Origin: Candidatus Dadabacteria bacterium CSP1-2
GTDB taxonomy: Bacteria; Desulfobacterota_D; UBA1144; Nemesobacterales; CSP1-2
Direction: 5' to 3'
Assembly (NCBI GenBank): GCA_001443445.1
Contig: LDXN01000013.1
Span: 1 to 53,133, forward strand
DNA: 53,133 bases
The notes beneath the pieces were generated by a model. It did not search any database. It saw only the letters and a program-made list of their open reading frames with translations, and was not told where the DNA came from. A program made the translations under genes and the position numbers. Below, piece after piece: positions 37,202 through 46,647 of the stretch; the first letter of the stretch is position 1, and every line of letters begins with the position of its first letter.

Positions 37202-40200
37202 TCAAGCCTCTACTAGATGTTCCGAAAGATATTTCCTTTCTTCACCAAGCAGAGATTGTGCCCTAAGCAGAGAAAAGGAAAAGGTAGTTCCCTGTCCTAT
37301 TTCACTTCTTTCGAGCCATACCTCACCTCCCATCTCTCTCACAAGCTGCCGAGATATGTAGAGCCCTAAGCCCGTTCCTCCCTGGTATTGGTTGGAAAGG
37401 GTCATATTTGACTGCTGAAATTTTTGAAAAAGAAATTCCTGATCTTGGAAAGGAATTCCAGCACCTGTATCAATCACATCTGTGATAATTAGGTTGTTAT
37501 CAGGGCGGTGAGCTATAGTTACTTCACCTTTTTGGGTGAATTTTAACGCATTTCCAACGAGGTTAAAGAGAACCTGCCTTACTTTATCTATGTCGGCTGA
37601 GACCAAAAGTCTCTCTACCTCCGTTGATTTCTGGTAGGCGAGTTTTATATCTTTCTCTTGAGCTATAGGAACCAGACTGGTTATTACCTCTTGGCAAATT
37701 TCTTCTAAATTAAATTCAGCAATTTTAAGTTCTAACCTTCCCTGCTCAATCCTGGATACATCGAGCATATCATTAACTAAACTAATCAAACGCTCTGTGG
37801 ATGTGTTTACATCTGTTAATGCTTCTGATGCTTCAGAGGGCAGTTCGCCGAAGTCACCTTCTAAAAGCATGGAGACGTAGCCTCTTATAGCGCTCATAGG
37901 AGTTCTAAGCTCATGGGAGGCCATTGATAGGAATTCGTCTTTCATATTGTCTAGCTCCTTAAGTTTCTCATTCGCCTTTTTCAAATCTCTATATAGCTTT
38001 GCTTTTGCTATAGCTACAGCAACCTGATTACCGAGTGTAGAAAGTAAGTTTATCTCCCTCTCACCAAATTTACGTTCCTTATAGCTTAGTAACCAAATAA
38101 CACCAATAACTCTCCCTTCTAAAGTAATAGGTATCCCTAAGACACCATGGTGACCTAAATCTCTACCTGCAGGACCGATGTCTGGGTCCTTCTGAGCATT
38201 CTCGATATTTAGTATCTTGCCACTGTTTATCACTTTCCAGGTTGCACCCATAGAATATGGAATTCTTGCGGCTCTTCTTATATAGTCTTCAGGAATATTT
38301 CTATGAGCTTGAAGCACTGCTTCACGTCTTTCTTCATCTACCAAATAGGTCATCACCATATCTATGTTTTCTAGCTCTATAACTGAATCTAAAGCAACTC
38401 TATATATCTCATCCAAACTAGTGGATTCATGTACCGCTCGAATAAGACCAGTTAATACCTCTAAATCCTTTACTTTTATTTCTAACTCGTCCTTGGCTGT
38501 TCGGTAGCTCTCCTCTGATTGCCTCAGCGCCTCTGCTATTTGTGCATTATTTATCGCGACCTCTATTTGCTGTGCAACAATCTCCAGTAGCTTTAACTCT
38601 TCTTCATCAAAGGCATTCTTCTTTAATGAATTTATATTTATAACCCCTACCGTTTTCCCTCCAAAGCGAACAGGCATAGACACATAGCTCTTTGTTCCCA
38701 TCTCTCTTCCAGCAGGGCCAATAAAAGTATCCTGATCTACATCTGGACAATATCTCGGCTTTCCCTCTATGATTGTTTTCCATGTAAGGCCCTTCGGATA
38801 GAGAATTCTTCCCGCCCGTTCAATATACCAATCAGGGTAACCTCTATAAGCCTTTATAACCGCTTCTTCTCCTTCAACTAGGTAAATTGAGACGTTCTCC
38901 ACCCCATCTATATTCTTACTCATTACTTCAACGGCGTTTTCTAAAACCTCTTGCAGTTCTATTGACTGATGGACACTCCTAGTCACTGTACTAATGATTG
39001 TCTCGTAACGACTCTTTTTGGATAACTCTCTATATAGCTTTGCCTTTGCTATGGCTGTAGCAATCTGAGTCACGATAGAAGTAAGTAAAGCCTCCTCAGT
39101 CTTGGTAAAAAGATATTCCCTATAGCTAAGAAGCCAGATTACTCCTATGGTCTTCCCCTCAAGAGTTATAGGTATTCCCAGCATACCCCTAAATCCAAGC
39201 TCCCGTCCTGCGGGTCCAACATCAGGGTCCTCCTGAGCATCTCTAACGTTTAATATCTTTCCCGTGTTTATGACCTTCCAAGTTGCACCCTTAGGATATG
39301 GAATAATCCCGGCTCTTTGGATAAACTCTTCGGGGAAATTCCTGTGGTCCTGTAACAATGCTTCTTTTTTAGCTTCATCAACCATATAAATAGATGCTAT
39401 ATCTACATTCTCTAGTTCAATAACTTTATCTAATGCAATCCTGTAGATATCCTGCAGGTTAAGGGACTGATGTACTGCTTGAGTGATGGTACTTAGTATT
39501 TCTAAGTCCCTATTTCTCTTATTTAAGTCCTCATATAAAGTTCCCAACTCCTCTCTCTGCCTTTGGGATCTTTCATACAAATATGCCTGCACTATTGCTG
39601 TTCCAATTTGGCTGCCTATAGCATTAAGGAGACTAATATCTCTAGAACTAAGCTCTAACACCCTATGACTGGCAAAAACTACTACTCCTATTGTTTTCTC
39701 TTCTTGCTTTATAGGCACTGCCACCATAGTGCGGTGACCTAATGCCCTACCCGCAGGACCAAGGTCAGGGTCTTTTTGAAGATCATCAATAAGGGTCAGT
39801 TCACCTGAGTTAATAACCTTCCATGTTACACCCTTGGGATATGGTATCCTCCCTGCCCTCTTAATGTAATCCTCTGTGAGTCCCCTATGAGCTTGAAGTA
39901 CTGCTTCATTTGTATTTTCACCCACTAGATAAATCATGATGATATCAAAGGCTGTTATTCCTATAATTGCATCTAGAGCAATGTTGTATACTTCTTTAAG
40001 ATTTAAAGACCTATGAACAGAGGTAGCTATTGTATTTAGGACGGATAAATCTTCATTTACTAACTGTAGGTCTTTAGTTTGTTTTGTCTTCGCTACGGCT
40101 ATGGCAATCTGAGTACCAATAGAAGAAAAAAGCTCTATTTCCCTTTTGCCAAATTTATTCTTTTTATTACTGTGGAAATTTACAGTACCTATTGTTTTAT

Positions 40201-41524
40201 CCTTTATCTTTATAGGTACTGACATAAAGCTTTGAAAACCTGCTTCCTTACCGGCGGGACCGACGTATGGGTCGGTTGATACATCTTGAACAATATAGGT
40301 CTCACCTGAGTTAATAACCTTCCATGTTACACCCTTAGGATATGGTATTCTTCCTGCTCTTTCTACGTATTTGTCAGGGTATCCTCTATGAGCCTCAAGT
40401 ACCGCTTCATTTGTAGCTTCATCTACCAAATATATCCCTGCAATATCTATATCCGTTAGTTCCATAACCTTGTCTAGTGCGATATTAAAAACCTCTTTAA
40501 GGTCTGATGACTTATGAACCGCATCCGTAATAGTATTTAATGTCCTCAGCTCTTCATCTGACCGCTTGCGCTCGGTGATGTCTTTGCCAGTAGAGACAAA
40601 GTATGTGATATTTCCTTGCGTGTCCCTAATTGGCGTGATGGTCTTTTCCTCATAATACAACTCGCCATTCTTTCTCCTGTTAATCAGCACGCCACGGAAG
40701 ACCTCACCGGAGAGAATCGTTTTCCATAGCGTCTCGTAGAGCTTGTCGTCATGCTTGCCCGACTTAAGTATCCTCGGTGTTTTGCCGATTGCTTCTTCTT
40801 TTGTGTAACCTGTAAATTTTTCATAGGTTGGGTTGACATATTCAATGACGCCGCCTTTATCAGTGATAACCACAAGGTCTGCAGTTTGTTCAACTACGCT
40901 TGATAGTTTCTTCAGAACCTCCTCCGCCCGATTGCGCTCGTTGATGATTGTGCGTAAATAATTCCCTATTCCCGCCAATCTGGCGATTTCTTCCTCTGCC
41001 TGTTGGCGCGCGGTGTTAGCACGTTGCAGTTCCTTCAAACTCCGCCGCAGTTCCAGTTGTGTGACCACAAGGTGGGGTAACACTCTTAATGCCTGCTTAT
41101 GTTCCGCGCTGAGTTTACGTGGCACACGATCAATGACACAGAGCGTTCCCAATGCGTAACCTTCGGGGGTCACGAGAGGCATGCCGGCGTAAAAACGAAT
41201 GTGGGGTTCAGAGGTTACCAGAGGGTTATCCGCAAAACGTTCATCTTTCAACGCATCCCGAACGATAAAGAGGTCAGGTTGTAAGATAGCATGGGCACAG
41301 AACGCGATATCCCTCGAAGTTTCTGTTATATCCAAGCCCACCCGCGACTTAAACCATTGCCGATTCTCATCAACTAGGGTGATGAGTGCGATGGGAGCTT
41401 CACATATATGTGCTGCCAAAGCTGTGAGGTCGTCGAATGCTTCTTCGGAAGGGGTGTTGAGTATCTCACACTGGCGAAGAGCCTCAAGCCTCGCCGCTTC
41501 GTTGTCGGGCAATGGCGCTTTCAT
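37202..41524 (-). CDS. Soluble sensor histidine kinase with six GAF domains and one PAS domain
   Basis: The 1440 residues contain no membrane segment. Order: GAF1 (20-160), helical linker, PAS (about 210-325, [18 protein letters not shown]), GAF2 (345-485), GAF3 (510-650), GAF4 (690-835), GAF5 (850-1000), GAF6 (1035-1180). The kinase core follows, with HisKA phospho-acceptor His1204 in SHELRTP and a HATPase near 1300-1425 ([27 protein letters not shown]). GAF2-6 share the motif YPKGxTWKVIxxG and DPxxGPAGRxLG, so they arose by tandem duplication; GAF1 is of a different type. The 5' quarter (GAF1 and PAS) is about 50% GC whereas the repeats are about 35-40%, suggesting a chimeric gene. Its ligand is unknown. 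It probably signals to the two receivers downstream. Confidence 0.93.
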   Translation of the reverse strand: MKAPLPDNEAARLEALRQCEILNTPSEEAFDDLTALAAHICEAPIALITLVDENRQWFKSRVGLDITETSRDIAFCAHAILQPDLFIVRDALKDERFADNPLVTSEPHIRFYAGMPLVTPEGYALGTLCVIDRVPRKLSAEHKQALRVLPHLVVTQLELRRSLKELQRANTARQQAEEEIARLAGIGNYLRTIINERNRAEEVLKKLSSVVEQTADLVVITDKGGVIEYVNPTYEKFTGYTKEEAIGKTPRILKSGKHDDKLYETLWKTILSGEVFRGVLINRRKNGELYYEEKTITPIRDTQGNITYFVSTGKDITERKRSDEELRTLNTITDAVHKSSDLKEVFNIALDKVMELTDIDIAGIYLVDEATNEAVLEAHRGYPDKYVERAGRIPYPKGVTWKVINSGETYIVQDVSTDPYVGPAGKEAGFQSFMSVPIKIKDKTIGTVNFHSNKKNKFGKREIELFSSIGTQIAIAVAKTKQTKDLQLVNEDLSVLNTIATSVHRSLNLKEVYNIALDAIIGITAFDIIMIYLVGENTNEAVLQAHRGLTEDYIKRAGRIPYPKGVTWKVINSGELTLIDDLQKDPDLGPAGRALGHRTMVAVPIKQEEKTIGVVVFASHRVLELSSRDISLLNAIGSQIGTAIVQAYLYERSQRQREELGTLYEDLNKRNRDLEILSTITQAVHQSLNLQDIYRIALDKVIELENVDIASIYMVDEAKKEALLQDHRNFPEEFIQRAGIIPYPKGATWKVINTGKILNVRDAQEDPDVGPAGRELGFRGMLGIPITLEGKTIGVIWLLSYREYLFTKTEEALLTSIVTQIATAIAKAKLYRELSKKSRYETIISTVTRSVHQSIELQEVLENAVEVMSKNIDGVENVSIYLVEGEEAVIKAYRGYPDWYIERAGRILYPKGLTWKTIIEGKPRYCPDVDQDTFIGPAGREMGTKSYVSMPVRFGGKTVGVININSLKKNAFDEEELKLLEIVAQQIEVAINNAQIAEALRQSEESYRTAKDELEIKVKDLEVLTGLIRAVHESTSLDEIYRVALDSVIELENIDMVMTYLVDEERREAVLQAHRNIPEDYIRRAARIPYSMGATWKVINSGKILNIENAQKDPDIGPAGRDLGHHGVLGIPITLEGRVIGVIWLLSYKERKFGEREINLLSTLGNQVAVAIAKAKLYRDLKKANEKLKELDNMKDEFLSMASHELRTPMSAIRGYVSMLLEGDFGELPSEASEALTDVNTSTERLISLVNDMLDVSRIEQGRLELKIAEFNLEEICQEVITSLVPIAQEKDIKLAYQKSTEVERLLVSADIDKVRQVLFNLVGNALKFTQKGEVTIAHRPDNNLIITDVIDTGAGIPFQDQEFLFQKFQQSNMTLSNQYQGGTGLGLYISRQLVREMGGEVWLERSEIGQGTTFSFSLLRAQSLLGEERKYLSEHLVEA

Positions 41525-41547
41525 TTTTTCTTCCAGGGAGTGCCTTT

Positions 41548-41757
41548 AAATACCAAACTAAAGAAGAACATGAAAAACAGGTTAATGTCTGTAATGGACA
41601 AAATTCTATTAAGAAAACTTCTTTGATTGAGTGTGTTCATGATCAACTAAAAAACATTTGTCAAATTGAGCATTCTCGGCATCGTTGTGTATACAACTAT
41701 TTTATGGTAAACGTGGTCACTGTTCTTACTGCATACATATCAGCCAAGAAGCCTTCC
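41548..41757 (+). mobile_element. IS982-type transposase remnant (C-terminal fragment, frameshifted)
   Basis: The plus strand reads MKNRLMSVMDKILLRK in one frame, then SLIECVHDQLKNICQIEHSR and HRCVYNYFMVNVVTVL to AYISAKKPS in another. This matches the typical end of IS982 transposases (DKxLLRKRxxIExVxDQLKNIxxIEHxRHRS...AYxxxPKKPS). The N-terminal two thirds, including the first catalytic residues, are absent. It lies between the histidine kinase start and the UDP-xylose synthase stop, which suggests an insertion that rearranged this junction. Confidence 0.8.
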
Positions 41758-41776
41758 CCGATGAAGTCGTCGGGGA
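41757..41776. terminator. Short GC-rich hairpin after the UDP-xylose synthase stop
   Basis: CCCCGA and TCGGGG enclose an 8-base loop directly after the TGA of the UDP-xylose synthase gene. No U-tract follows on the minus strand, so it may be only a weak terminator or a remnant of the insertion sequence end. Confidence 0.25.
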
Positions 41777-42766
41777 TCAGTTTTGGAGGGAAACTCCCTG
41801 TAATCTTTTGATTCTTATGTCGAACTCACGTCTTATTAAATCACTAAAGTACTCCACGGTCTTTTTAAGTCCTGTCATTAAATCTATCTTTGGTTTCCAT
41901 CCTAGCTTTTCCCTTGCTAGAGTAATATCAGGACACCTCCTTCTAGGATCATCTTGAGGCAAAGGCTTAAAAACGATTCTGGATTCGGAGCCTGTAAGGT
42001 CAATAATCAATCTAGCTAAGTCTAAGATACTAATCTCATTTGGATTGCCCAAGTTTACAGGCCCAGTAATGCCTCGAGGAGTATTCATCATCCTAATAAT
42101 CCCGTCTACCGTATCATCTACATAGCAAAAAGACCTTGTTTGTGATCCATCTCCATAAATGGTTATATCCTCACCCTCTAAAGCCTGGATAATAAAGTTG
42201 CTTACCACCCGCCCGTCATTGGGATGCATTCTGGGGCCGTAGGTGTTAAATATTCTAACGAGCTTTATATCTATGCCATGCTGACGGTGATAATCGAAAA
42301 ACAGGGTCTCAGCACAACGCTTTCCTTCGTCATAACAAGCCCTTAGACCAATGGGATTTACGTATCCCCAGTAGGTTTCGGGTTGAGGATGAACCGTTGG
42401 ATCACCATAGACCTCGCTGGTTGACGCTTGAAGAATCCTGATTTTTAGCCTCTTAGCCAGACCAAGCATGTTTATAGAACCTGAGACGTTTACTTTAGTC
42501 GTTTGAACTGGATCGAATTGATAATGAATCGGGGATGCAGGACAGGCGAGATTATAAATCTCATCCACTTCTGTATATAGAGGAAAACATATATCGTGGC
42601 GGATAATCTCAAAATAGGGATTTCCTAAAAGGTGTTTAATGTTTTCTTTAGCTCCTGTAAAAAAGTTATCAACACAAATGACCTCATGGCCTTCGTCTAA
42701 AAGCCTTTCGGAGAGATGAGACCCAATAAAACCTGCACCTCCTGTAACTAAAATTCGCTTTACCAT
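41777..42766 (-). CDS. uxs: UDP-glucuronate decarboxylase (UDP-xylose synthase)
   Basis: This 329-residue extended SDR has [10 protein letters not shown] at 9-18 and the diagnostic [20 protein letters not shown] near 73, [16 protein letters not shown] near 118 and [21 protein letters not shown] with the catalytic Tyr/Lys near 143-150. The [16 protein letters not shown] segment follows. It makes UDP-xylose from UDP-glucuronate, and so implies xylose or a derivative in the polymer. The gene stands alone between the antiterminator and the kinase module. The start ATG is clear. Confidence 0.93.
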   Translation of the reverse strand: MVKRILVTGGAGFIGSHLSERLLDEGHEVICVDNFFTGAKENIKHLLGNPYFEIIRHDICFPLYTEVDEIYNLACPASPIHYQFDPVQTTKVNVSGSINMLGLAKRLKIRILQASTSEVYGDPTVHPQPETYWGYVNPIGLRACYDEGKRCAETLFFDYHRQHGIDIKLVRIFNTYGPRMHPNDGRVVSNFIIQALEGEDITIYGDGSQTRSFCYVDDTVDGIIRMMNTPRGITGPVNLGNPNEISILDLARLIIDLTGSESRIVFKPLPQDDPRRRCPDITLAREKLGWKPKIDLMTGLKKTVEYFSDLIRREFDIRIKRLQGVSLQN

Positions 42767-42894
42767 TTCTCACTACCCTTCCATAGCTCATTTATTAACT
42801 TATGCTTATCCTTAAAGACCTACAGCCAGAAAGCTCGTAAATTTATTCAGGAGGGTGTTAACTAGAGCTTCGCCACCTCACTTACATGAATAGA

Positions 42895-43030
42895 ATAGTG
42901 CGCGCGGGTAGCGGGCTTCCTCGTGAGCACTCGACTGAGATCTTTGAGTGAGCCTCAGACGAACTCCTCGTCGCAGGCTAAGCCGAACGACAATTTGGCA
43001 AAGCCAAGTGGCGATTCCTTCAAAAAATCC
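42895..43030. repeat. REP-like repeat cluster between uxs and the NusG-like gene
   Basis: The stretch contains GTGCGCGCGGGTAGCGGGC, GAGTGAGCCTCAGACGAAC, CAGGCTAAGCCGAACGAC and TTTGGCAAAGCCAAGTGGCG. These are palindrome-rich pieces, and the CCTCAG-ACGAAC part recurs in the sigma factor gene (9835-9864). It is GC-rich against its surroundings. No ORF. Confidence 0.5.
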
Positions 43031-43057
43031 TTCTTTCAACTGTAGACAGAAAACCCC

Positions 43058-43579
43058 CTAAGCCAACTCCACGATTTTTATATCCACTTCAACTACAACA
43101 GAGCGCTGGATGATATCAATCGAGAGAATAAGTCTATAACTACCCCTTCTCTCTAATATCCTCCCTCTCATCCCTTGAAGTGGTCCATTTGTAATTACAA
43201 CTTCTCTTCCTTGAATAAAATAGGGATACGGGTCATATTTCAGTTTGCTCTCTAAAACCCTTTTTATCGCATCAATCTGCTCAACTGGAACTGGAACAGG
43301 ATTTCCATTTATGCCAAGAATTCTAACAACACCACGTGTATTTAAAACACTCAACCTATCTTGGAGAAGCAAATTAACAAACAAGTATCCTGGAAAAAGG
43401 GGAAGCTGAACCCTTTTTCTTCTATCTTTCCAACTATTTACTTCTTCTCTAAGTGGAAGAAACGTCTCTATGTATTTTTCAGCAAGAGATGAATTTACCG
43501 TCTTTTCGTGTCTAACTACAGTATAAACGGCATACCATTCTTTGTTCATACAGGAAGCAAGAGAATTACAATCACTCAT
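43058..43579 (-). CDS. NusG-like transcription antiterminator (RfaH/UpxY/LoaP type)
   Basis: In this 173-residue protein an NGN domain spans about 12-110 (MNKEWYAVYTVVRHEKTV, FLPLREEVNSWKDRRK, PLFPGYLFVNL). A KOW domain follows at about 122-168 (GREVVITNGPLQGMRGRIL). This architecture without the full housekeeping NusG motifs is typical of specialised paralogues inside polysaccharide operons. These load on RNA polymerase and let it read through long operons. The start overlaps the end of the J-domain/LysM gene by 8 bases, and an inner ATG (43549) is possible. It is the sixth gene of a locus over 40 kb long, where such help would be needed. No clear ops element was found. Confidence 0.9.
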   Translation of the reverse strand: MSDCNSLASCMNKEWYAVYTVVRHEKTVNSSLAEKYIETFLPLREEVNSWKDRRKRVQLPLFPGYLFVNLLLQDRLSVLNTRGVVRILGINGNPVPVPVEQIDAIKRVLESKLKYDPYPYFIQGREVVITNGPLQGMRGRILERRGSYRLILSIDIIQRSVVVEVDIKIVELA

Positions 43580-45260
43580 CTTCTACTACCCTCGTATCTT
43601 TAATCTTGTAATTTAGCTCTTTAACCCTCCACTTACTCTCCTGCCATGATAGAGCCCACTTTATTGTTCCATTGGAACTTTCGATTTTTTTATCGTTCTT
43701 GTTCTTAAAAGTAACAACAAAGTCTCCATTTATAGAGGCATTGTAGTCTTTAAAATCAACATTTTTTATATCGACATCGTATCCGATGATCTCTAAAGAA
43801 GAAAAATTCTCTCTATACGAAGGGATAGCTTTTGATACCTCAACCCCGTTTTCTCTTGCATCAGGCTTAAAAAAGGATATAAATAGATTCATATCCCTAT
43901 TCTTGTATGCTGAGACATACTCAGAGACAAAGGAATACAAAGACGTTTTATCGGGATAAGAAACGGACATGGGTTCGTTGCTAGAGTACTTGGGTTCATA
44001 TTTTTCTTTTTGGTTTGCTTTAACCTCGCTTTTTATCTCCAAAGCGTTAGCCTCTTTTACAACCTTAGGTTTTTGCCCGATTTGGCTTCGCTCAAACACC
44101 CGATTACTCTCCTCATTTTGTTTTTTGGCTACCGTTTTTACCAATTTTTCAACACTTCTCTTTTCCGTCTTTCCTTTTTCAAATTTCTTCTTCACAACCC
44201 CTTTTTGCTGAACTCCAGGGATAATTAAAACATCACCTATATCCAAACGGTTGCTTTTAAGATTATTGGTCTCTTTTAGGTTCTTAACCGATGTGTTAAA
44301 TCTCCTTGCTATTTCCCAGAGATTATCTTCCTTTATAACAACGTATTTATTCTGCTTTATTTTTGAAGTTTCTTTCGGTTGAAGAATCTTCTTTTCTTCT
44401 TTTTTAGCAATAAGAACCTTTTCGCTTTCTTTAAGTAGAAGAGCCGCTTCTTTTTCTTCTCCCTCAAGTTTAGTAGTAGATGGCTCTTCTGTAGTCAGTT
44501 CCGAGACTTCTTCCGATTGTGGAAACCTATTTTCAACTTCAGGTTCCTCGGGTTTAGAAGGAATGGTTTCCTTCATAGCCAAAGTAGGGGGAGTTTCAGG
44601 TGTTTTTAGTTTGGTATCCTCACCCTTTTTTGCAAGCTCTCTTTTTTCTTTATCTGGGTGAAAGACCAAGCTTGATTCTCGAAGGTAAAGAACCGTAGCA
44701 AGAAAAATAACAACAAGTGAAACCGAATAGATTAGCTTCTTTGAAGTCTCTTCCATCCGAAAGCTTTTAACCACAACAGGTAGCATAGGAAGACGCCTTG
44801 CATCATATTCAATTCTTTTTTTGGGGTTTGATAAGACTTCGTAAGCCCCATTTAACTTCTTTGTAATATCAAGCCCATCTTGTCCTATTTTATCCGGATG
44901 GTAAGTCTTCATAAGGTTTAGCCAGCTTCTTTTAATCTCCTCAGCCGAAGCCGTGTGGGAAACATCAAGGATTTTGTAGTAATCCTCTTTTGGCTCGTAT
45001 GGGGCAAAATAAGAAAGGATAAATTTTGCCTGCTCAACTATAAATTGCTCGCTTATCTTTTCATCCCTGGCAACCTTCTTTAATGCGTGATAATTAGGAG
45101 AGTCTTTTCCTCTTGATATGTCTTTGAGTAAAGAGAAAAAGAAAAAAGTGTCCTTTGAAAACTCTCTCACAAGTTCTCTTATATCTGTTGCCCTTATAAT
45201 CTGACTAATCACTTTTTCAAATACCTTCTTCTCTACTTTGAGCATTTGCGTTAGACTCAA
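43572..45260 (-). CDS. Membrane protein with cytoplasmic J-domain, LysM and NTF2-like periplasmic parts
   Basis: In this 562-residue protein, residues 1-90 are a helical N-domain. Residues 92-155 form a J-domain with YKILDVSHTASAEEIKRSW and the DnaK-stimulating HPD at about 121-123 (TYHPDKIG). A membrane helix lies at about 176-194 (LIYSVSLVVIFLATVLYL). A Glu/Lys/Pro-rich linker (200-300) leads to a LysM domain at about 303-347 (YVVIKEDNLWEIARRFN... DVLIIPGVQ), a basic linker, and a C-terminal NTF2/SnoaL-like domain at 430-560 (SEYVSAYKNRDMNLFISFF). By the positive-inside rule the J-domain is cytoplasmic and LysM periplasmic. It starts inside the 3' end of the TPR gene (44-base overlap). A chaperone-recruiting component of the export machinery is an inference. 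Confidence 0.85.
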   Translation of the reverse strand: MSLTQMLKVEKKVFEKVISQIIRATDIRELVREFSKDTFFFFSLLKDISRGKDSPNYHALKKVARDEKISEQFIVEQAKFILSYFAPYEPKEDYYKILDVSHTASAEEIKRSWLNLMKTYHPDKIGQDGLDITKKLNGAYEVLSNPKKRIEYDARRLPMLPVVVKSFRMEETSKKLIYSVSLVVIFLATVLYLRESSLVFHPDKEKRELAKKGEDTKLKTPETPPTLAMKETIPSKPEEPEVENRFPQSEEVSELTTEEPSTTKLEGEEKEAALLLKESEKVLIAKKEEKKILQPKETSKIKQNKYVVIKEDNLWEIARRFNTSVKNLKETNNLKSNRLDIGDVLIIPGVQQKGVVKKKFEKGKTEKRSVEKLVKTVAKKQNEESNRVFERSQIGQKPKVVKEANALEIKSEVKANQKEKYEPKYSSNEPMSVSYPDKTSLYSFVSEYVSAYKNRDMNLFISFFKPDARENGVEVSKAIPSYRENFSSLEIIGYDVDIKNVDFKDYNASINGDFVVTFKNKNDKKIESSNGTIKWALSWQESKWRVKELNYKIKDTRVVEDE

Positions 45261-46647
45261 CCTTAAAGAGTTTTACGTCATCTATCCATGCAGTGCCAGA
45301 GATATACCTGTCAAGCTTCGGACTTTTATAACGTCTAAGCCTTAGCAAAATGGATTTACAATCAGAAGGCGTATGAAAAGAAAGCTCAACCTTCTTCCAC
45401 TCGGCCGTTTCTGTAAGTGGCTCAGTTGCTTTTGTCATGCTACCTGTTGGATAGCAATAAACCTCCCAGCTTATGCCATTTCTCGTTGTAATTTCACGAG
45501 TAGCCATATAGGAGGTAAGGAGATAATCCGTATCTGGCTCAAGGGTTATTACTTGAGAGATATGATAAAAATCAATATTATGCTTTCCATCAAATTCTAC
45601 TCTTAAAGATTTTGTTCCCTGAAACCTTTTCTCCCAATCAAAATCAATGCTCACTCCATCCGCTTTCTGGGTTTTCCAATCAAAGCCCCTACCTAGTAGC
45701 TCGTTTTCAAACCCTCCGTTCCAAATAAGTGAATCATTTTCACTCTTTCCAATCACCTCGCTCCAGATGGAAAAAGCGTCAGAACCTCTATTCTTTCTTA
45801 TAAGAAATTCGATATAGCTAAAAGCAATATCATCGTTCGACTGAGGCCTGTCCTGAGCGGAGTCGAAGGGCTCACGAACGTCTGAAACTATCCTTTCCCT
45901 CTTCATCCTTTTCCAAACAGGAAAGGTCTCATCCAATTTATCTTTCGAAATCAGGTAGCTAAGATAAGTTGGAAGAACCTCATCGCCAATGACGTTGTTT
46001 AGAATAAGCTCAGGGTCTCCAATTATCTCCCAACAAATATCAAACACCCTCTTTCTTCTTCCTGGGTCTGCTTTTGCAACAATCCCGAGGCTTTTCATAG
46101 CCATAGACTTATCGCCGAGTCTTAAAGCAAGCATAGAGCCCTCCCAAAGATATGCAATTGATTTCGGGGTTAGCTCAGACAAACGCCTAAGTGTAGCTAA
46201 GGCCTTTTGCTTTTCACCATTTTTGCTTCGCCCAAATGCCCCACCACTACCTGCAATTTGGCTATCGCCGAAACGCCCTACCCGCAAACCCGCGTTTTCA
46301 ACAAACATCTCAGTAAGCCCTAACCATGAAGAAGAAAGAAGAGGATTTAGTTCAAGGGAACTGATATAGAAAGCTTCAGCCTTCTTTTCATCAAGTGTAA
46401 GTATATGATAAAGACTAGCTAGACTAAAATTAAGCTCAGCATCATGAGGATTTAAAGCGAAGCTCTTTTCCATAGAGTATATATCCTCCTCCTTAAAGAG
46501 AACTGAAGAAAGTCCGAGTCGAACCGTCTCTTCAATAAGAAAAAGACTAAGCGTGAGGAAGATGAAGATTCGACTTTTTTCTTTTACCCTCCTCATTGTT
46601 GTAGTAGTAATAGTAGCTATATCCATATTTACTTCGTCTTGATTCAA
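45217..46647 (-). CDS. Membrane-anchored TPR protein with C-terminal carbohydrate-binding-like domain
   Basis: The frame has 476 residues. It overlaps the 3' end of the kinase gene by 101 bases; ATGs at 46626 and 46596 would shorten this, and the last places MRRVKEKSRIFIFLTLSLFLIEE (membrane anchor) at the N-terminus. TPR-like helical pairs run from about 60 to 290 (SFALNPHDAELNFSLASLYH, ELNPLLSSSWLGL). Residues 310-476 form a jelly-roll domain like CBM4/9 (WNGGFENELLGRGFDWKT, ISGTAWIDDVKLFKV). Two unusual inserts are in frame: EPFDSAQDRPQS near 259-268, encoded by a dispersed repeat, and RVGRFGDSQIAGSGGAFGRS near 120. Similar TPR/CBM proteins accompany export genes in exopolysaccharide loci. 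Confidence 0.83.
   Translation of the reverse strand: MNQDEVNMDIATITTTTMRRVKEKSRIFIFLTLSLFLIEETVRLGLSSVLFKEEDIYSMEKSFALNPHDAELNFSLASLYHILTLDEKKAEAFYISSLELNPLLSSSWLGLTEMFVENAGLRVGRFGDSQIAGSGGAFGRSKNGEKQKALATLRRLSELTPKSIAYLWEGSMLALRLGDKSMAMKSLGIVAKADPGRRKRVFDICWEIIGDPELILNNVIGDEVLPTYLSYLISKDKLDETFPVWKRMKRERIVSDVREPFDSAQDRPQSNDDIAFSYIEFLIRKNRGSDAFSIWSEVIGKSENDSLIWNGGFENELLGRGFDWKTQKADGVSIDFDWEKRFQGTKSLRVEFDGKHNIDFYHISQVITLEPDTDYLLTSYMATREITTRNGISWEVYCYPTGSMTKATEPLTETAEWKKVELSFHTPSDCKSILLRLRRYKSPKLDRYISGTAWIDDVKLFKVESNANAQSREEGI
45836..45888. repeat. FDSAQD-type dispersed repeat inserted in frame in the TPR gene
   Basis: CGTTCG and CGAACG bound a GC-rich palindromic stretch containing CCTGTCCTGAGCGGAGTCGAA, a very common dispersed repeat whose translation is FDSAQD. 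Length is a multiple that preserves the reading frame, so the protein carries a repeat-derived loop. Confidence 0.7.

Noticed and set aside
41512-41811. 99-codon plus-strand ORF as a gene
   Set aside because: Its N-terminal part overlaps the start of the kinase gene; only its middle matches an IS982 transposase end, so it is a remnant.
42900-42920. GGTAGCG as an ops (RfaH) element
   Set aside because: It is on the plus strand, opposite to the operon, and part of a REP-like palindrome.
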